A DNA stretch of 64,000 nt from CBDAPE01 sp965198325. GTDB taxonomy: Bacteria; Pseudomonadota; Alphaproteobacteria; UBA828; JAPUJA01. This document shows positions 16,439 through 24,878 of the stretch, in pieces. The notes beneath the pieces were generated by a model. It was not told the DNA's origin. It saw only the letters and a program-made list of their open reading frames with translations, and ran no database searches. How positions within the stretch are numbered: the stretch's first letter is position 1; each line of letters begins with the position of its first letter. Location: positions 62,001 through 126,000 of the forward strand of contig CBDAPE010000013.1 of NCBI GenBank assembly GCA_965198325.1, in the 5' to 3' direction. The position numbers were made by a program, and so were the translations under genes.

Positions 16439-17332
16439 ATGAAGACCGAGGACATTCTCGCGACCGAGCCGCTGGTCCTTAGCCGGGAGCAGCGAGAATC
16501 CTATTTCGAGAACGGCTACCTGCTCGTCAAAGGCTTCGTCTCGGACGGCTGGCTCGAGCGGCTTCGCGGGGTCACGGACGAATTCGTCGAGGCCAGCCAG
16601 GCGCAAACCGAATCGGACGGCAAATTCGATCTCGAACCCGGCCATTCCGCCGCCACACCCCGGCTACGCCGGCTGACGAATCCGGTCGAGCATGATCCGC
16701 TATATTGGGAGTTCACGTCGCAGGGACCGATCGTCGATCTGGCCGCCGACTTGGTCGGACCGAACGTGAAGTTCCATCACTCCAAGCTCAACTTCAAATG
16801 GCACGGCGGCGGCGAAGAGGTGAAGTGGCATCAGGACATCCAGTTCTGGCCCCACTCCAATTACTCGCCCCTGACCATCGGCGTTTATCTCACGGACGTG
16901 GACGAGGACATGGCACCCATGGGCGTGATTCCCAAGAGCCACGAGGGCGAGCTGTTCGACCTCTATAACGAAGACGAGGTCTGGACCGGGGCGATTCGCG
17001 ATGCCGACCTCGGGCGGGTGGCCCTGGAGGAGGCCGTCTTCCTGAACGGTCCCGCGGGCTCGGTGACGGTCCATAATTGCCGCACCATTCACGGCTCCCT
17101 ACCCAATACTTCGCCTCGCGCCCGGCCGCTGCTCCTGCAAACCTATGCCTCCGCCGACGCCCTGACCCTGACCGGTCTGGTCGATCGCAATTCTCTTTCG
17201 AACCGGATCGTCCGCGGCGAGCCTGCGAAGTGGATCCATTTCGATCCCAGGCCCTGTCTGATCCCGCCCGACTGGTCGAAGGGCTACACGTCGATTTTTG
17301 CGCTTCAGCAGGAGGAAGATGCGGGCGCCTGA
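16439..17332 (+). CDS. Phytanoyl-CoA dioxygenase (PhyH)-family 2-oxoglutarate/Fe(II) enzyme
   Basis: A 297-residue oxygenase. The iron-binding facial triad is visible: His131-x-Asp133 in WHQDIQFWP and the distal His218 in TIHGS, with an Arg about nine residues later for 2-oxoglutarate. ATG 16439 is preferred since GGAG lies about 10 bases upstream; the frame is open to 16277, but that extension is Arg/Ala-rich and looks non-coding. PhyH-family bacterial enzymes hydroxylate small molecules such as ectoine or other amino acids; the substrate here is unknown. It diverges from the operator-controlled PNPOx promoter, so the same regulator could affect it. Confidence 0.85.
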   Translation: MKTEDILATEPLVLSREQRESYFENGYLLVKGFVSDGWLERLRGVTDEFVEASQAQTESDGKFDLEPGHSAATPRLRRLTNPVEHDPLYWEFTSQGPIVDLAADLVGPNVKFHHSKLNFKWHGGGEEVKWHQDIQFWPHSNYSPLTIGVYLTDVDEDMAPMGVIPKSHEGELFDLYNEDEVWTGAIRDADLGRVALEEAVFLNGPAGSVTVHNCRTIHGSLPNTSPRARPLLLQTYASADALTLTGLVDRNSLSNRIVRGEPAKWIHFDPRPCLIPPDWSKGYTSIFALQQEEDAGA

Positions 17333-17390
17333 CAGGGACAGACCAATCGGTTCCGGGTCGCCCCTGTTCATGCTATGACGCGAAGCGTGC

Positions 17391-17467
17391 GCGCCCGTAG
17401 CTCAGTCGGATAGAGCACCAGATTCCTAATCTGGAGGTCGCGGGTTCGAATCCTGCCGGGCGCACCA
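17391..17467 (+). tRNA. tRNA-Arg (anticodon CCT)
   Basis: A 77-nt cloverleaf. Acceptor GCGCCCG (17391-17397) pairs with CGGGCGC (17457-17463), followed by discriminator A and an encoded CCA. The anticodon stem CCAGA/TCTGG encloses TTCCTAA, giving anticodon CCT. The T loop GTTCGAATC is normal. A T-run follows at 17470-17475. tRNA-Arg genes are frequent attachment sites, and an integrase remnant lies 180 bases downstream. Confidence 0.97.
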
Positions 17468-17537
17468 GATTTTTCCTATGTTATTCTAAGAATTAGTACT
17501 ATAAATCAACAACTTAGCTTCTCTCCTCCGAGAGTCT

Positions 17538-17651
17538 ATGCTACGCTCGAGTTCGACCCTCTACACCATGATTCTCGCCCTCACCATTGCTGGACTATTA
17601 CTGAGCGGCACGAATCAGATGGAATCTGACACCGAATCGGGACCCCGATGA
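17538..17651 (+). CDS. Possible 37-residue membrane peptide (doubtful)
   Basis: ATG 17538 to TGA 17649-17651. The product has one hydrophobic stretch (YTMILALTIAGLLLSG) and a short polar tail. Its stop overlaps the ATG of the integrase remnant (ATGA), which is the only reason to list it. There is no good ribosome-binding site and I know no homologue. It may be chance in this AT-richer island scar. Confidence 0.2.
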   Translation: MLRSSSTLYTMILALTIAGLLLSGTNQMESDTESGPR

Positions 17652-18091
17652 AGGCAAAAATCACCAAAAGATTCATCGAAAGCGTTGCGCCGGGTAATCG
17701 AGACATCTTCATCTGGAACACGGAAGTCTCTGGCTTCGGGTGCAAGATCACCCCGAACGGTGTCCGGACCTACGTGCTTCAATACCGGATGAGAGATCGC
17801 GCTCGACGCTACACTCTGGATCGACACGGCTGGGAACTCACAGCCAACGAGGCTCGACGAGGAGCGATCGGGCTACGAGGCGACATCTCCCGCGGGACCG
17901 ACCCCGAGGCCGCGCGAACCGAAATGTTCGATGTTTGGACAGCGCTCAATGAAGAGGATATCGGCATTGTCGAGGGCCAGCAGAAAGGTCGCGCCGCACC
18001 GGCGTTCGACGGGGGCGTACTCTCGCCCTACTGGGACGGTCCCGCGAGCCACTATTTCGTACAATTGATTGCCGAGGCGATGACCGTCTGA
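17648..18091 (+). pseudogene. Integrase N-terminus fused to a Rieske-oxygenase-like C-terminus (island scar)
   Basis: A 147-residue frame. Residues 1 to about 90 are the DUF4102-type N-terminal domain of a P4-like tyrosine integrase (ITKRFIESVAP, VSGFGCKITPNGVRTYVLQYR, GDISRGTDP). The central and catalytic integrase domains are absent. From about residue 93 (FDVWTALNEEDIGIVEGQQKG to YWDGPASHYFVQLIAEAM) the sequence resembles the end of ring-hydroxylating dioxygenase alpha subunits. An in-frame deletion therefore seems to have joined two genes next to the tRNA-Arg site. No second copy of the tRNA 3' end is seen. The integrase call is firm; the Rieske call is from memory. Confidence 0.6.
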
Positions 18092-18108
18092 GCCAGGACG
18101 CCCCAGCC

Positions 18109-18828
18109 TTAGGCGCCGGGGGTAATGCCCAGATAGGTGTGCTGCACCTTGTCGTTGGAGCGCAGGTCCTTGGCGTCGCCCTGGAGCGCGACCTCGCCGG
18201 TCTCCAGCACATAGCCCTTATCAGCCAGCGCGAGCGCAAGACGCGCGTTCTGCTCGACCAGCACGATGGTTCGCCCCGCCCCGTGCAGGGCCTTGATGAT
18301 CTTGGCAATCTCGATGCACATGATGGGCGAGAGGCCGAGCGAGGGCTCGTCCATCATAATCACCTTGGGAGCCGACATCAGGGCGCGCCCCATGGCAAGC
18401 ATCTGCTGCTCGCCGCCCGACAGCGTGCCCGCCTGCTGCCTGCGCCGTTCCTTGAGCCGCGGGAAATGGTCGAACACCTCGTCGTAGTCCTTGACGATGG
18501 CTGTTTTGTCCTTGCGCAGATACGCACCCATCTCGAGATTTTCCATCACCGAGAGGTAGGGAAAAACGTGCCGCCCCTCGGGCACATGGGCGATGCCCAT
18601 CGCCGTGATCCGGTCCGGCGCCATGCGGTCGATGCGCTCGCCTCCGAACTTGATCTCGCCCGAGGTCACCCGTTTGAGCCCCGAGATCGTGCGCAAGGTC
18701 GTGCTCTTGCCCGCGCCGTTGGCGCCGATCAGGGTGACGATCTCACCTTCCTCCACGGCGATGGAAATACCCTTCACCGCCGCGACCTTGCGGTAGTGAA
18801 TCCACATATCCTTGATTTCGAGCAGCAC
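18109..18828 (-). CDS. livF: Branched-chain-type ABC transporter ATPase LivF
   Basis: A 239-residue ATPase. Walker A GANGAGKST is at 35-43, signature LSGGEQQ and Walker B VIMMDEPS follow. GTG 18828 shares one base with the livG stop (TAGTG), so translation is coupled. The protein ends LGITPGA as LivF proteins commonly do. It is the last gene of the livKHMGF operon. The importer takes up branched-chain amino acids, other amino acids, amides or urea in this family; the substrate is set by the binding protein. Confidence 0.93.
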   Translation of the reverse strand: MLLEIKDMWIHYRKVAAVKGISIAVEEGEIVTLIGANGAGKSTTLRTISGLKRVTSGEIKFGGERIDRMAPDRITAMGIAHVPEGRHVFPYLSVMENLEMGAYLRKDKTAIVKDYDEVFDHFPRLKERRRQQAGTLSGGEQQMLAMGRALMSAPKVIMMDEPSLGLSPIMCIEIAKIIKALHGAGRTIVLVEQNARLALALADKGYVLETGEVALQGDAKDLRSNDKVQHTYLGITPGA

Positions 18829-19604
18829 TAGAATTCCTCTCCCAGGATGTCTTCCGAGCCCAGATATGCCTCGATGACGTCCTTGTTGGAGACGATCTCG
18901 TTCGGGGTGCCCTCTGCCAGCTTGCGACCGAAATTGATCACAGTCACGCTCTCGCACACGCCCATCACGGTGCGCATGTCGTGTTCGACGAGAATGACGG
19001 TGATGTTCCACTCGTTGCGCAATTTGCGGATGATATCGGTCATGAACGCCTTTTCGCCCGGGTTCATGCCGGCAACCGGCTCGTCGAGCATCAACAGCCG
19101 GGGCTCCGTCGCCACGGCCATGGCCACGTTGAGCGCGCGCTGATGGCCGTGCGATAGGTTGACCGCCCGCTCGTGCTTGACCTCGCCCAGACCGATGAAA
19201 TCGACAATTTCTTCGGCCCGCTTCTCGTTTGCCAGCTCCATCTTGCGCGCCGTACCGACGATGGCGCCGAACACGGTCTCCTTGGCGTGCAGGTGGCGCG
19301 CGACCGAGACGTTGCCCAGTACGTCGAAATCCTCGAACAGCGCCGTGCGCTGGAAGGTGCGCACCGCACCCATGGCGGCAATCGCGCTGGGCCGTTTGCC
19401 GCCGATCGGTTTGCCCTCGAACGAAACCGTACCGCCCGAGGGCTTGTAGGCGCCGCTGATGACGTTGAACAACGTCGTCTTGCCCGCCCCATTGGGCCCG
19501 ATAATGCCGCGAATCTCGCCTTCCTCGACGTCGAGATCGAAGTCGGCGACGGCGGCGAGGCCGCCGAAATTCTTGCTTAGGTTACGAACTTCCAGGAGTG
19601 CCAT
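18828..19604 (-). CDS. livG: Branched-chain-type ABC transporter ATPase LivG
   Basis: A 258-residue ATPase with Walker A GPNGAGKTT (36-44), the QRTALF Q-loop region, signature LSHGHQRALN (150-159, a variant of LSGGQ) and Walker B LLMLDEPVAGM. The C-terminal EAYLGSE end is characteristic of LivG. It overlaps livF by one base and lies 10 bases after livM. The altered LSHGH signature occurs in some LivG proteins and does not by itself mean loss of function. Confidence 0.93.
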   Translation of the reverse strand: MALLEVRNLSKNFGGLAAVADFDLDVEEGEIRGIIGPNGAGKTTLFNVISGAYKPSGGTVSFEGKPIGGKRPSAIAAMGAVRTFQRTALFEDFDVLGNVSVARHLHAKETVFGAIVGTARKMELANEKRAEEIVDFIGLGEVKHERAVNLSHGHQRALNVAMAVATEPRLLMLDEPVAGMNPGEKAFMTDIIRKLRNEWNITVILVEHDMRTVMGVCESVTVINFGRKLAEGTPNEIVSNKDVIEAYLGSEDILGEEF

Positions 19605-19614
19605 GGCCCGCCCC

Positions 19615-20619
19615 TCAACCCGGCCTGACCGTGATCAGCCACTTGCGGAAGCGCGCGTAGTGCTCAGCTGGCGGTCGGCGCAGCCCGGGCAGTAGGCTCT
19701 CAATTCCGCCCGGCATGAAGATCAGGGAAAGGATCAGCATGCCGCCGAAGAGCATGGGCCGCCATTCGAGCATGGAGCGGGTCCATTCGAAGGCGACCGT
19801 GAGCAGGGTCACCCCGATCAGCGGCCCCCAGAAGGTGGCGGCGCCCCCAATCACCACCCAGATGACGAGATAGATCATCTGGGTGATCTCGAAATTATGC
19901 GGGTCGACCGAGCCCATGCGGTAGGCGAGCAGCGCGCCCGCGATACCGGCGAAGAACGAGCCGACGACGAAGGCGAGGGTACGGTAACGCGCGACGTTCA
20001 CGCCCATGCATTCGGCAAGCGCGTCGTCGGTGTGGATCGCTTTCCAGGCGTTGCCGATGCGCGATCGGTCCAGGCGCCAGCAGATCAAAACCGTGAGCAC
20101 CATGAACGCCATGCACGCGAAATAGTAATTCACCGAGCTAATCAGCTTCAGCCCGAAGAGATCAGGAAAGGGAATGAGGTTGATGCCGCCCGTGCCGCCG
20201 AAGGGATTCTGGACCTTCATCCAGATCATGCGGATGAACTCGCCGATGGCAAACGAGGCGATGAAGAAGGCGAACCCCTTGGTCCGCAGCATCGGAACCA
20301 TAATAATGGCGCCGACCAGGGCGGCCACGAGGCCCGCGAGCGGCACCATGACGATAAAGGGAATGCCTACATGCTTGGCAATCAGGGCCGTCGCATAGGC
20401 ACCGACACCCTGCATGATGACATGCGCAAATCCCCAGTCGCCCGTCGTCGTGATCAGCCGGTAGCTGACCGCCAGGATCACGCTCATGAAATAGATGATC
20501 GCGATCTCCACATGATAGGCCCTCATGTGGAACGGAATGATGCAGAGGATCGCCAGGATGACGATAACCGGGACCCAACCGCGGAATTTCCGGTGTAGCT
20601 CGGTCATCGGTGACGCCAC
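19615..20619 (-). CDS. livM: Branched-chain-type ABC transporter permease LivM
   Basis: A 334-residue membrane protein with about nine or ten hydrophobic segments and the LivM transporter loop (SRIGNAWKAIHTDDALAECMG at about 170-190). GTG 20619 is the most upstream start; ATG 20607 (MTELHRK) is equally possible and neither has a strong ribosome-binding site. It lies 9 bases after livH and together they form the translocation channel. Confidence 0.92.
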   Translation of the reverse strand: MASPMTELHRKFRGWVPVIVILAILCIIPFHMRAYHVEIAIIYFMSVILAVSYRLITTTGDWGFAHVIMQGVGAYATALIAKHVGIPFIVMVPLAGLVAALVGAIIMVPMLRTKGFAFFIASFAIGEFIRMIWMKVQNPFGGTGGINLIPFPDLFGLKLISSVNYYFACMAFMVLTVLICWRLDRSRIGNAWKAIHTDDALAECMGVNVARYRTLAFVVGSFFAGIAGALLAYRMGSVDPHNFEITQMIYLVIWVVIGGAATFWGPLIGVTLLTVAFEWTRSMLEWRPMLFGGMLILSLIFMPGGIESLLPGLRRPPAEHYARFRKWLITVRPG

Positions 20620-20628
20620 ACGCTCTCG

Positions 20629-21498
20629 TTAGGGTTTTTCACGGCCGAGCAATCCTTGCGGTCGGATGACGAGAGTGATCGCCATGAAGCCGACGCCGAC
20701 CATGGTGCCGATCAGGCTGTCGGTCAGCGTGGTGACGAAGGTGTGGATAAAGCCGAGGATCACCGCCGCCAGGATCGCGCCTTCGACGCTCGCCATGCCG
20801 CCGACGATGACGACGACGAAGGCGATCAGCACGACGCCGTGGCCCATATAGGGCGTGATCGCCTGAATCGGCGCCATCAGCGCTCCGGCCAGCCCTGCGG
20901 AGGCTCCCGCCAGAGCCATAGCCAACATGGTCATGGTCCGGAGGTTGATGCCCATTAGCGCGGCGGTTTCGGGCTCCTGCGCGCAGGCGCGAAGCGCCTT
21001 GCCGAGCCTCGTGTTGTAAAGGAAGAAACGCAGCGCGATCAGCATCGCGACGGCGCAGGGGATGACGATCAGGCGTTGCCAGCCGACAAAGGCATCGCCG
21101 ATCTCCGCCGCGCCCATATAGGGGGTGTCGATGCGCTTCATCATGCCCACACCCCAGATTCGTCCCGCCGCAACCTGGAGGACGAACCCAAGTCCCACTG
21201 TCGCCATGAACCCGGCGAGGATATTTTTGCCCGTAGGTCGAAAAATTAATCGTTCCGTTGCAACGCCAAGCAACGCGACTATGGGAATCGACAGCGCGAC
21301 GGCGATCCAGAAATTCCAGCCGCCCAACTGGTAGAGCACAAAGACCGTATAGGAGCCCACCATGAAGAACTCGCCATGGGCAAAGTTCGCCATCTTCATG
21401 ACCCCGAAGGCCATGGCCAGACCCACCGCGACCAAGGCGTAGACCGAGGCGGTCACGACCGAGTTCAACAGGGTCTGGATGAGGGTGGTTGAATCCAT
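20629..21498 (-). CDS. livH: Branched-chain-type ABC transporter permease LivH
   Basis: A 289-residue membrane protein with eight or nine hydrophobic segments. The LivH conserved features are visible: GVMKMANFAHGEFFMVG near residue 33 and the ATP-ase contact loop TRLGKALRACAQEPETAALMG near 165. The last residues (RPQGLLGREKP) are the usual LivH end. It is separated from livK by about 196 bases that include a strong hairpin. Confidence 0.93.
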   Translation of the reverse strand: MDSTTLIQTLLNSVVTASVYALVAVGLAMAFGVMKMANFAHGEFFMVGSYTVFVLYQLGGWNFWIAVALSIPIVALLGVATERLIFRPTGKNILAGFMATVGLGFVLQVAAGRIWGVGMMKRIDTPYMGAAEIGDAFVGWQRLIVIPCAVAMLIALRFFLYNTRLGKALRACAQEPETAALMGINLRTMTMLAMALAGASAGLAGALMAPIQAITPYMGHGVVLIAFVVVIVGGMASVEGAILAAVILGFIHTFVTTLTDSLIGTMVGVGFMAITLVIRPQGLLGREKP

Positions 21499-21628
21499 GG
21501 AACGGGTTCGTCCTGCTTCTCGTCCGCCGTTTGGACGCCCGAGTGTTTAAGTCCCGAAATAGGCACGGTCAAGCATCGGGTGCGCCGCGCGGGAAAAATT
21601 CTCGAATGGCTCTTGATAAAACGTCACA

Positions 21629-21663
21629 TCCCACCGGGCTGCCGGAAAGGCAGCCCGGTGGGA
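21629..21663 (-). terminator. 15-bp perfect hairpin between livK and livH
   Basis: TCCCACCGGGCTGCC (21629-21643) and its exact complement (21649-21663) flank a 5-base loop. On the minus strand it lies about 31 bases after the livK stop and is followed after a few bases by a TTTT. It probably acts as a partial terminator or 3' stabiliser, giving more binding-protein message than permease message, as in many binding-protein-dependent operons. Confidence 0.7.
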
Positions 21664-21694
21664 CTATCACGTCAAATCGCGATACGGCTTTCGG

Positions 21695-22993
21695 TTACTG
21701 CCGCTGGTGCCACGCAGCACCACGGGATTCGACCTCGCCGAGAATCGTCGCCTTGTGGGCTTGGAAAAACGGCTCGAACCGCTGCATGTCGACAATACGC
21801 TTGCAGTTGCAGTCGGTGCTGAACTCGGTCGTCGGCACCGGCTGGGACATCATGTTGCGAATGCCCCACATCTCCTCACCGGTAATCGACGCCGGGCCCT
21901 CCAGCGTCATGACCCAAGCATTCGAGCGGATCGCCTCGATCACCGCATCCGGATCCAGCGTGCCTGCCTTGGCGACGCCGTTGGCCCAGATCTGCAGGGT
22001 CGGAATGTAGAGCCAGTCGATGCCCGTCATGGGCGTGCCGACATCCTCGGGTCCGCCGGGGCCGTAACGCGCGGTCCAGTCGTCGCCGAAAGCATGCTGC
22101 ATCGAGGGCTCGCCCCACCACGGATCGTCGAAGCGGGGGTAGCTCTCGAAACCCTTGACCTTCGCGGCCCATTCCACGGGAACCTTCGGCAGAACCGTGC
22201 TCCACTCGATATAGTTCGCCGAGATCGGGCCCTCGAAGCCCTGTAGATAGAGCTGCTCCATGATCAGCGGGATGTAATCCGGCCAAGTCACGTTCATGGA
22301 AACATAATCCGGGTTGGACGCCAGAATAGCCGTCACGACCGGCGCAAAATCGGTCGTCTCGGCGCCGAAATGTGTGTCATAGACGACTTCCCAGCCCGCC
22401 GCCTTCGACGCGCCGACTTCCCAGGCCTGGCCGACCTCCGCCACCGGATCCTCCTGGGACACGATTGCCATGGTCGAAAGTTCGGGATAGGTCGACTTGA
22501 TGTAGTTCGGACGCATCATCTCACCGCGCGGGAACACGTCCGTGCCCGCGATGGTGTAAAGACGCTCAGGGCCGAGGTCGACCGTCGCGAGCGGCGCGTA
22601 GAAGACGCCCATCTCGGTCAGGAACGGAATCTGCGCATCTCCCGTGGTGCCGCCGATGCCCGTAATGAACTTGACGTCGTTCTCGAGGACGAGCTGGCGA
22701 GCGCCCTGGAGCGCCTTGCTCGAGATGTACTCGTTGTCGAACAGGTGAAGTTCGAGCGGACGGCCGAGCAGGCCGCAACCGGCGTTTTGTTCGTCGACCC
22801 ACATCTGCAGGCCGGTGACGCCCGGCAGGCCCCAGCCCGCGACCGGGCCCGACAGCGCGACATTAAAGCCGATGCCGATGGGATCGCCCGACGGCGCCGG
22901 GCAATCTGCCGCATAAGCCGCCGGCGAAGCGACCGCCGCGGCGAGCGCCAGCGCCGCCGGCGCCAGCAAATTTTGTAATCCGTGGAGTTTCAT
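21695..22993 (-). CDS. livK: Periplasmic substrate-binding protein of a liv-type ABC importer
   Basis: A 432-residue protein with a signal peptide (about 1-28, ending AAYA) and a Peripla_BP_6 fold (GPVAGWGLPGVTGLQMWVDEQNA near 50-75, then the VKFITGIGGTTGDAQIPF cleft segment). It is longer than E. coli LivJ/LivK (about 365), which fits the amide/aromatic or peptide-type group in alphaproteobacteria. The ligand cannot be assigned. AGGGAG sits just before ATG 22993. It is the first gene of the operon, so the upstream inverted repeats at 23056-23086 likely control the whole importer. Confidence 0.9.
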   Translation of the reverse strand: MKLHGLQNLLAPAALALAAAVASPAAYAADCPAPSGDPIGIGFNVALSGPVAGWGLPGVTGLQMWVDEQNAGCGLLGRPLELHLFDNEYISSKALQGARQLVLENDVKFITGIGGTTGDAQIPFLTEMGVFYAPLATVDLGPERLYTIAGTDVFPRGEMMRPNYIKSTYPELSTMAIVSQEDPVAEVGQAWEVGASKAAGWEVVYDTHFGAETTDFAPVVTAILASNPDYVSMNVTWPDYIPLIMEQLYLQGFEGPISANYIEWSTVLPKVPVEWAAKVKGFESYPRFDDPWWGEPSMQHAFGDDWTARYGPGGPEDVGTPMTGIDWLYIPTLQIWANGVAKAGTLDPDAVIEAIRSNAWVMTLEGPASITGEEMWGIRNMMSQPVPTTEFSTDCNCKRIVDMQRFEPFFQAHKATILGEVESRGAAWHQRQ

Positions 22994-23308
22994 AGCTCCC
23001 TCTCCCTACATAATGAGAATAGCGACTCGATGGATTTTGAATTGGTCGAGCGTATTTGTCTATTTATTAGACAAGCCGTCTGTAAACCAGCAAACTGACC
23101 GAGTCAACAAATCCAGTTGCCGCGGCCTACAACACGGGTCCGACCGATGTCGCAGATGGAATACGCTCTCCCTCTTTCGGCGTTCGGCACTGTCTGCGAA
23201 ATCTGGTATCCGCCTGTTCGGCGGGCTCCGTCTTCTCATGCCGTCCACGGGGATACTACCAGTGTCCCTATTTCGTACAAGGAGTTAAAGCGGCTGCCGG
23301 CGGCTGAC
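22994..23308 (-). promoter_or_regulatory. livK upstream region with operator-like inverted repeat
   Basis: About 315 bases with no convincing gene. At 23056-23074 TTGTCTA and TAGACAA flank a 5-base AT centre (7+5+7 inverted repeat). It overlaps a second, imperfect element at 23068-23086 with AGAC and GTCT halves. The TAGACA half-site also occurs in the operator at 16237-16254. On the minus strand a TTTACA (23086-23081) could be a -35, but no clear -10 follows. The remainder (23090-23308) shows nothing recognisable. Confidence 0.45.
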
Positions 23309-23506
23309 TCAACTGCTGCTCTCGACCACGATCGCCCGCTCGGGGCAAGAGTCGGCGGCATCCTGCGCGTCCCCTTCGAGTTCGCCGGGAACCGCCTCGA
23401 CCAAGACGACGGCATAGCCCAATTCATCCGTATCGAAGACTCCGGGGCAGATATCGACGCAGCGGTTATGGCCCTGACACTTCTCCCGATCGACGCGAAC
23501 CTTCAT
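23309..23506 (-). CDS. Small [3Fe-4S]-type ferredoxin, P450 partner
   Basis: A 65-residue acidic ferredoxin with Cys10-x2-His13-x2-Cys16-x3-Cys20-Pro and a late Cys54-Pro. His in the second position is typical of the single-cluster [3Fe-4S] or [4Fe-4S] ferredoxins that feed bacterial cytochromes P450. Its ATG overlaps the P450 stop (ATGA), so the two are made together. A ferredoxin reductase is not adjacent. Confidence 0.9.
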   Translation of the reverse strand: MKVRVDREKCQGHNRCVDICPGVFDTDELGYAVVLVEAVPGELEGDAQDAADSCPERAIVVESSS

Positions 23507-24750
23507 GCTCCCGCTCCTTCCCGCACGCCTGGCGTAAATTCGACGGGCAGGGGCTCCAGCCCGAACCAGTCGGGGTCTTCGCCGGCGGGCAGATGAATAT
23601 CCGGCATCCGGCGCAGCACCTCTTCGAGCGCGGTGCGGATCTCGAGCCGTGCAAGGTTTGAGCCCAAACACCGGTGGATGCCGACGCCGAAGGCGATGTG
23701 CCGGTTGATCTTGCGACCGACCCGGAAATTGTCGGGATCGGGAAACTCCGTCTCGTCGCGGTTCGCCGATGCAAAGAGCAGGAGAACACGCTCTCCCTCG
23801 GGAACCGTCTCGCCGTGCAGCTCCGTATTCCCCCTTGCCGTCCGGCACAGGCCGCTCACCGGCGTATAGAGCCGCAGGACCTCCTCGATCGCCGTCGAGA
23901 CGAGCTTGGGATCGCCGGCCAGGCGGTCGCGCAAATCCGGGTCGGCTGCGACGTGACGGAGCGCGTTGCGGATGCCGAAACCCGTATTGTCCAGTCCGGC
24001 GATGAGCAGGAAGAAGCAGGTACCGATCATGTCCCGCTCGCTCATCCAGTCGTCATCGAGATGAGCGCCCAGCAACAGGCTTACAAGATCGTCGCCCCCA
24101 CCCTCGGCGCGCCGCTTGGCGTCCAGCTCGGCCATATAGGCGTAGAGCGCGTTGCAGGCATCGTCCATGACCTTGGGGTCGTTCTCGAAGCGGCCATAGA
24201 TGATGTCCTCGATCCAGCCCCAGAAGGTGTCGATGTCCTGTTCGATGCCCATCATCGAGCAGATGATATACATCGGCAGGGGCTTGACGAGCTGCCCGGT
24301 CAGCTCCGTCCGGCCATCTTCGATGAACCCGTCGATGAAGCGATTGACCACGCCGCGCACCTGGGGCTTCCATTCGGCCATCGCCTTGGGCGTAAAGCGC
24401 GGCAGAAGGAGCTTGCGAAGCGCCTCGTGGCGCGGCGGATCGGTTTCCATCGGGTGCATCGGGGGCGCTCGGCCGATCTCGGGAATCATGACCCCCGGCG
24501 CGGACAGGAACTCTTCGGGCCGATGGGCGATATCGAAGACGTCCTGATAGCGTGTCGCGACCCAGTAGCCACCGTCGTGGCGGGTATGCGCGATCGGGCA
24601 CTGGTTGCGGAGCGCGGCGTATTGCGCCGCCCGGTCGGGCCGTTGCTCGGGATTCCAAGGATCGAAATCCGGATAGGGCGAGGGCCTGCGCCCGGCATTC
24701 GCGCCGGGCGATGACTCCCCTGCCGGAGTCTTTGCCTTCGGTCGGGCCAT
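23503..24750 (-). CDS. Cytochrome P450
   Basis: A 415-residue soluble bacterial P450. The heme-ligand loop FGVGIHRCLG places the cysteine at 361. The K-helix ExxR is in EEVLRLY. The I-helix reads AGLDNTGFG, where Asn replaces the second residue of the more common AG-x-D/E-T-T. The N-terminus is Pro/Gly-rich without a membrane anchor. It is followed by its ferredoxin and lies upstream of, and in the same direction as, the liv importer. The P450 could act on the imported compound, but this is only positional. The substrate is unknown. Confidence 0.93.
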   Translation of the reverse strand: MARPKAKTPAGESSPGANAGRRPSPYPDFDPWNPEQRPDRAAQYAALRNQCPIAHTRHDGGYWVATRYQDVFDIAHRPEEFLSAPGVMIPEIGRAPPMHPMETDPPRHEALRKLLLPRFTPKAMAEWKPQVRGVVNRFIDGFIEDGRTELTGQLVKPLPMYIICSMMGIEQDIDTFWGWIEDIIYGRFENDPKVMDDACNALYAYMAELDAKRRAEGGGDDLVSLLLGAHLDDDWMSERDMIGTCFFLLIAGLDNTGFGIRNALRHVAADPDLRDRLAGDPKLVSTAIEEVLRLYTPVSGLCRTARGNTELHGETVPEGERVLLLFASANRDETEFPDPDNFRVGRKINRHIAFGVGIHRCLGSNLARLEIRTALEEVLRRMPDIHLPAGEDPDWFGLEPLPVEFTPGVREGAGA

Positions 24751-24878
24751 GGCTGAAACCGTCCCCTTTTGCTCTCGACGGGAGTTTAGCGCGCCCGGGT
24801 CTGCTGGGCACCACCGATTATGTCGCGTAATATCGCGGACACGCGGGCGACGATAGAGCGGTAAAGGGAGATAGCGCC

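Noticed and set aside
21489..22010. Plus-strand ORF across the livK-livH gap
   Set aside because: Overlaps livK antisense; no ribosome-binding site or recognisable domain.
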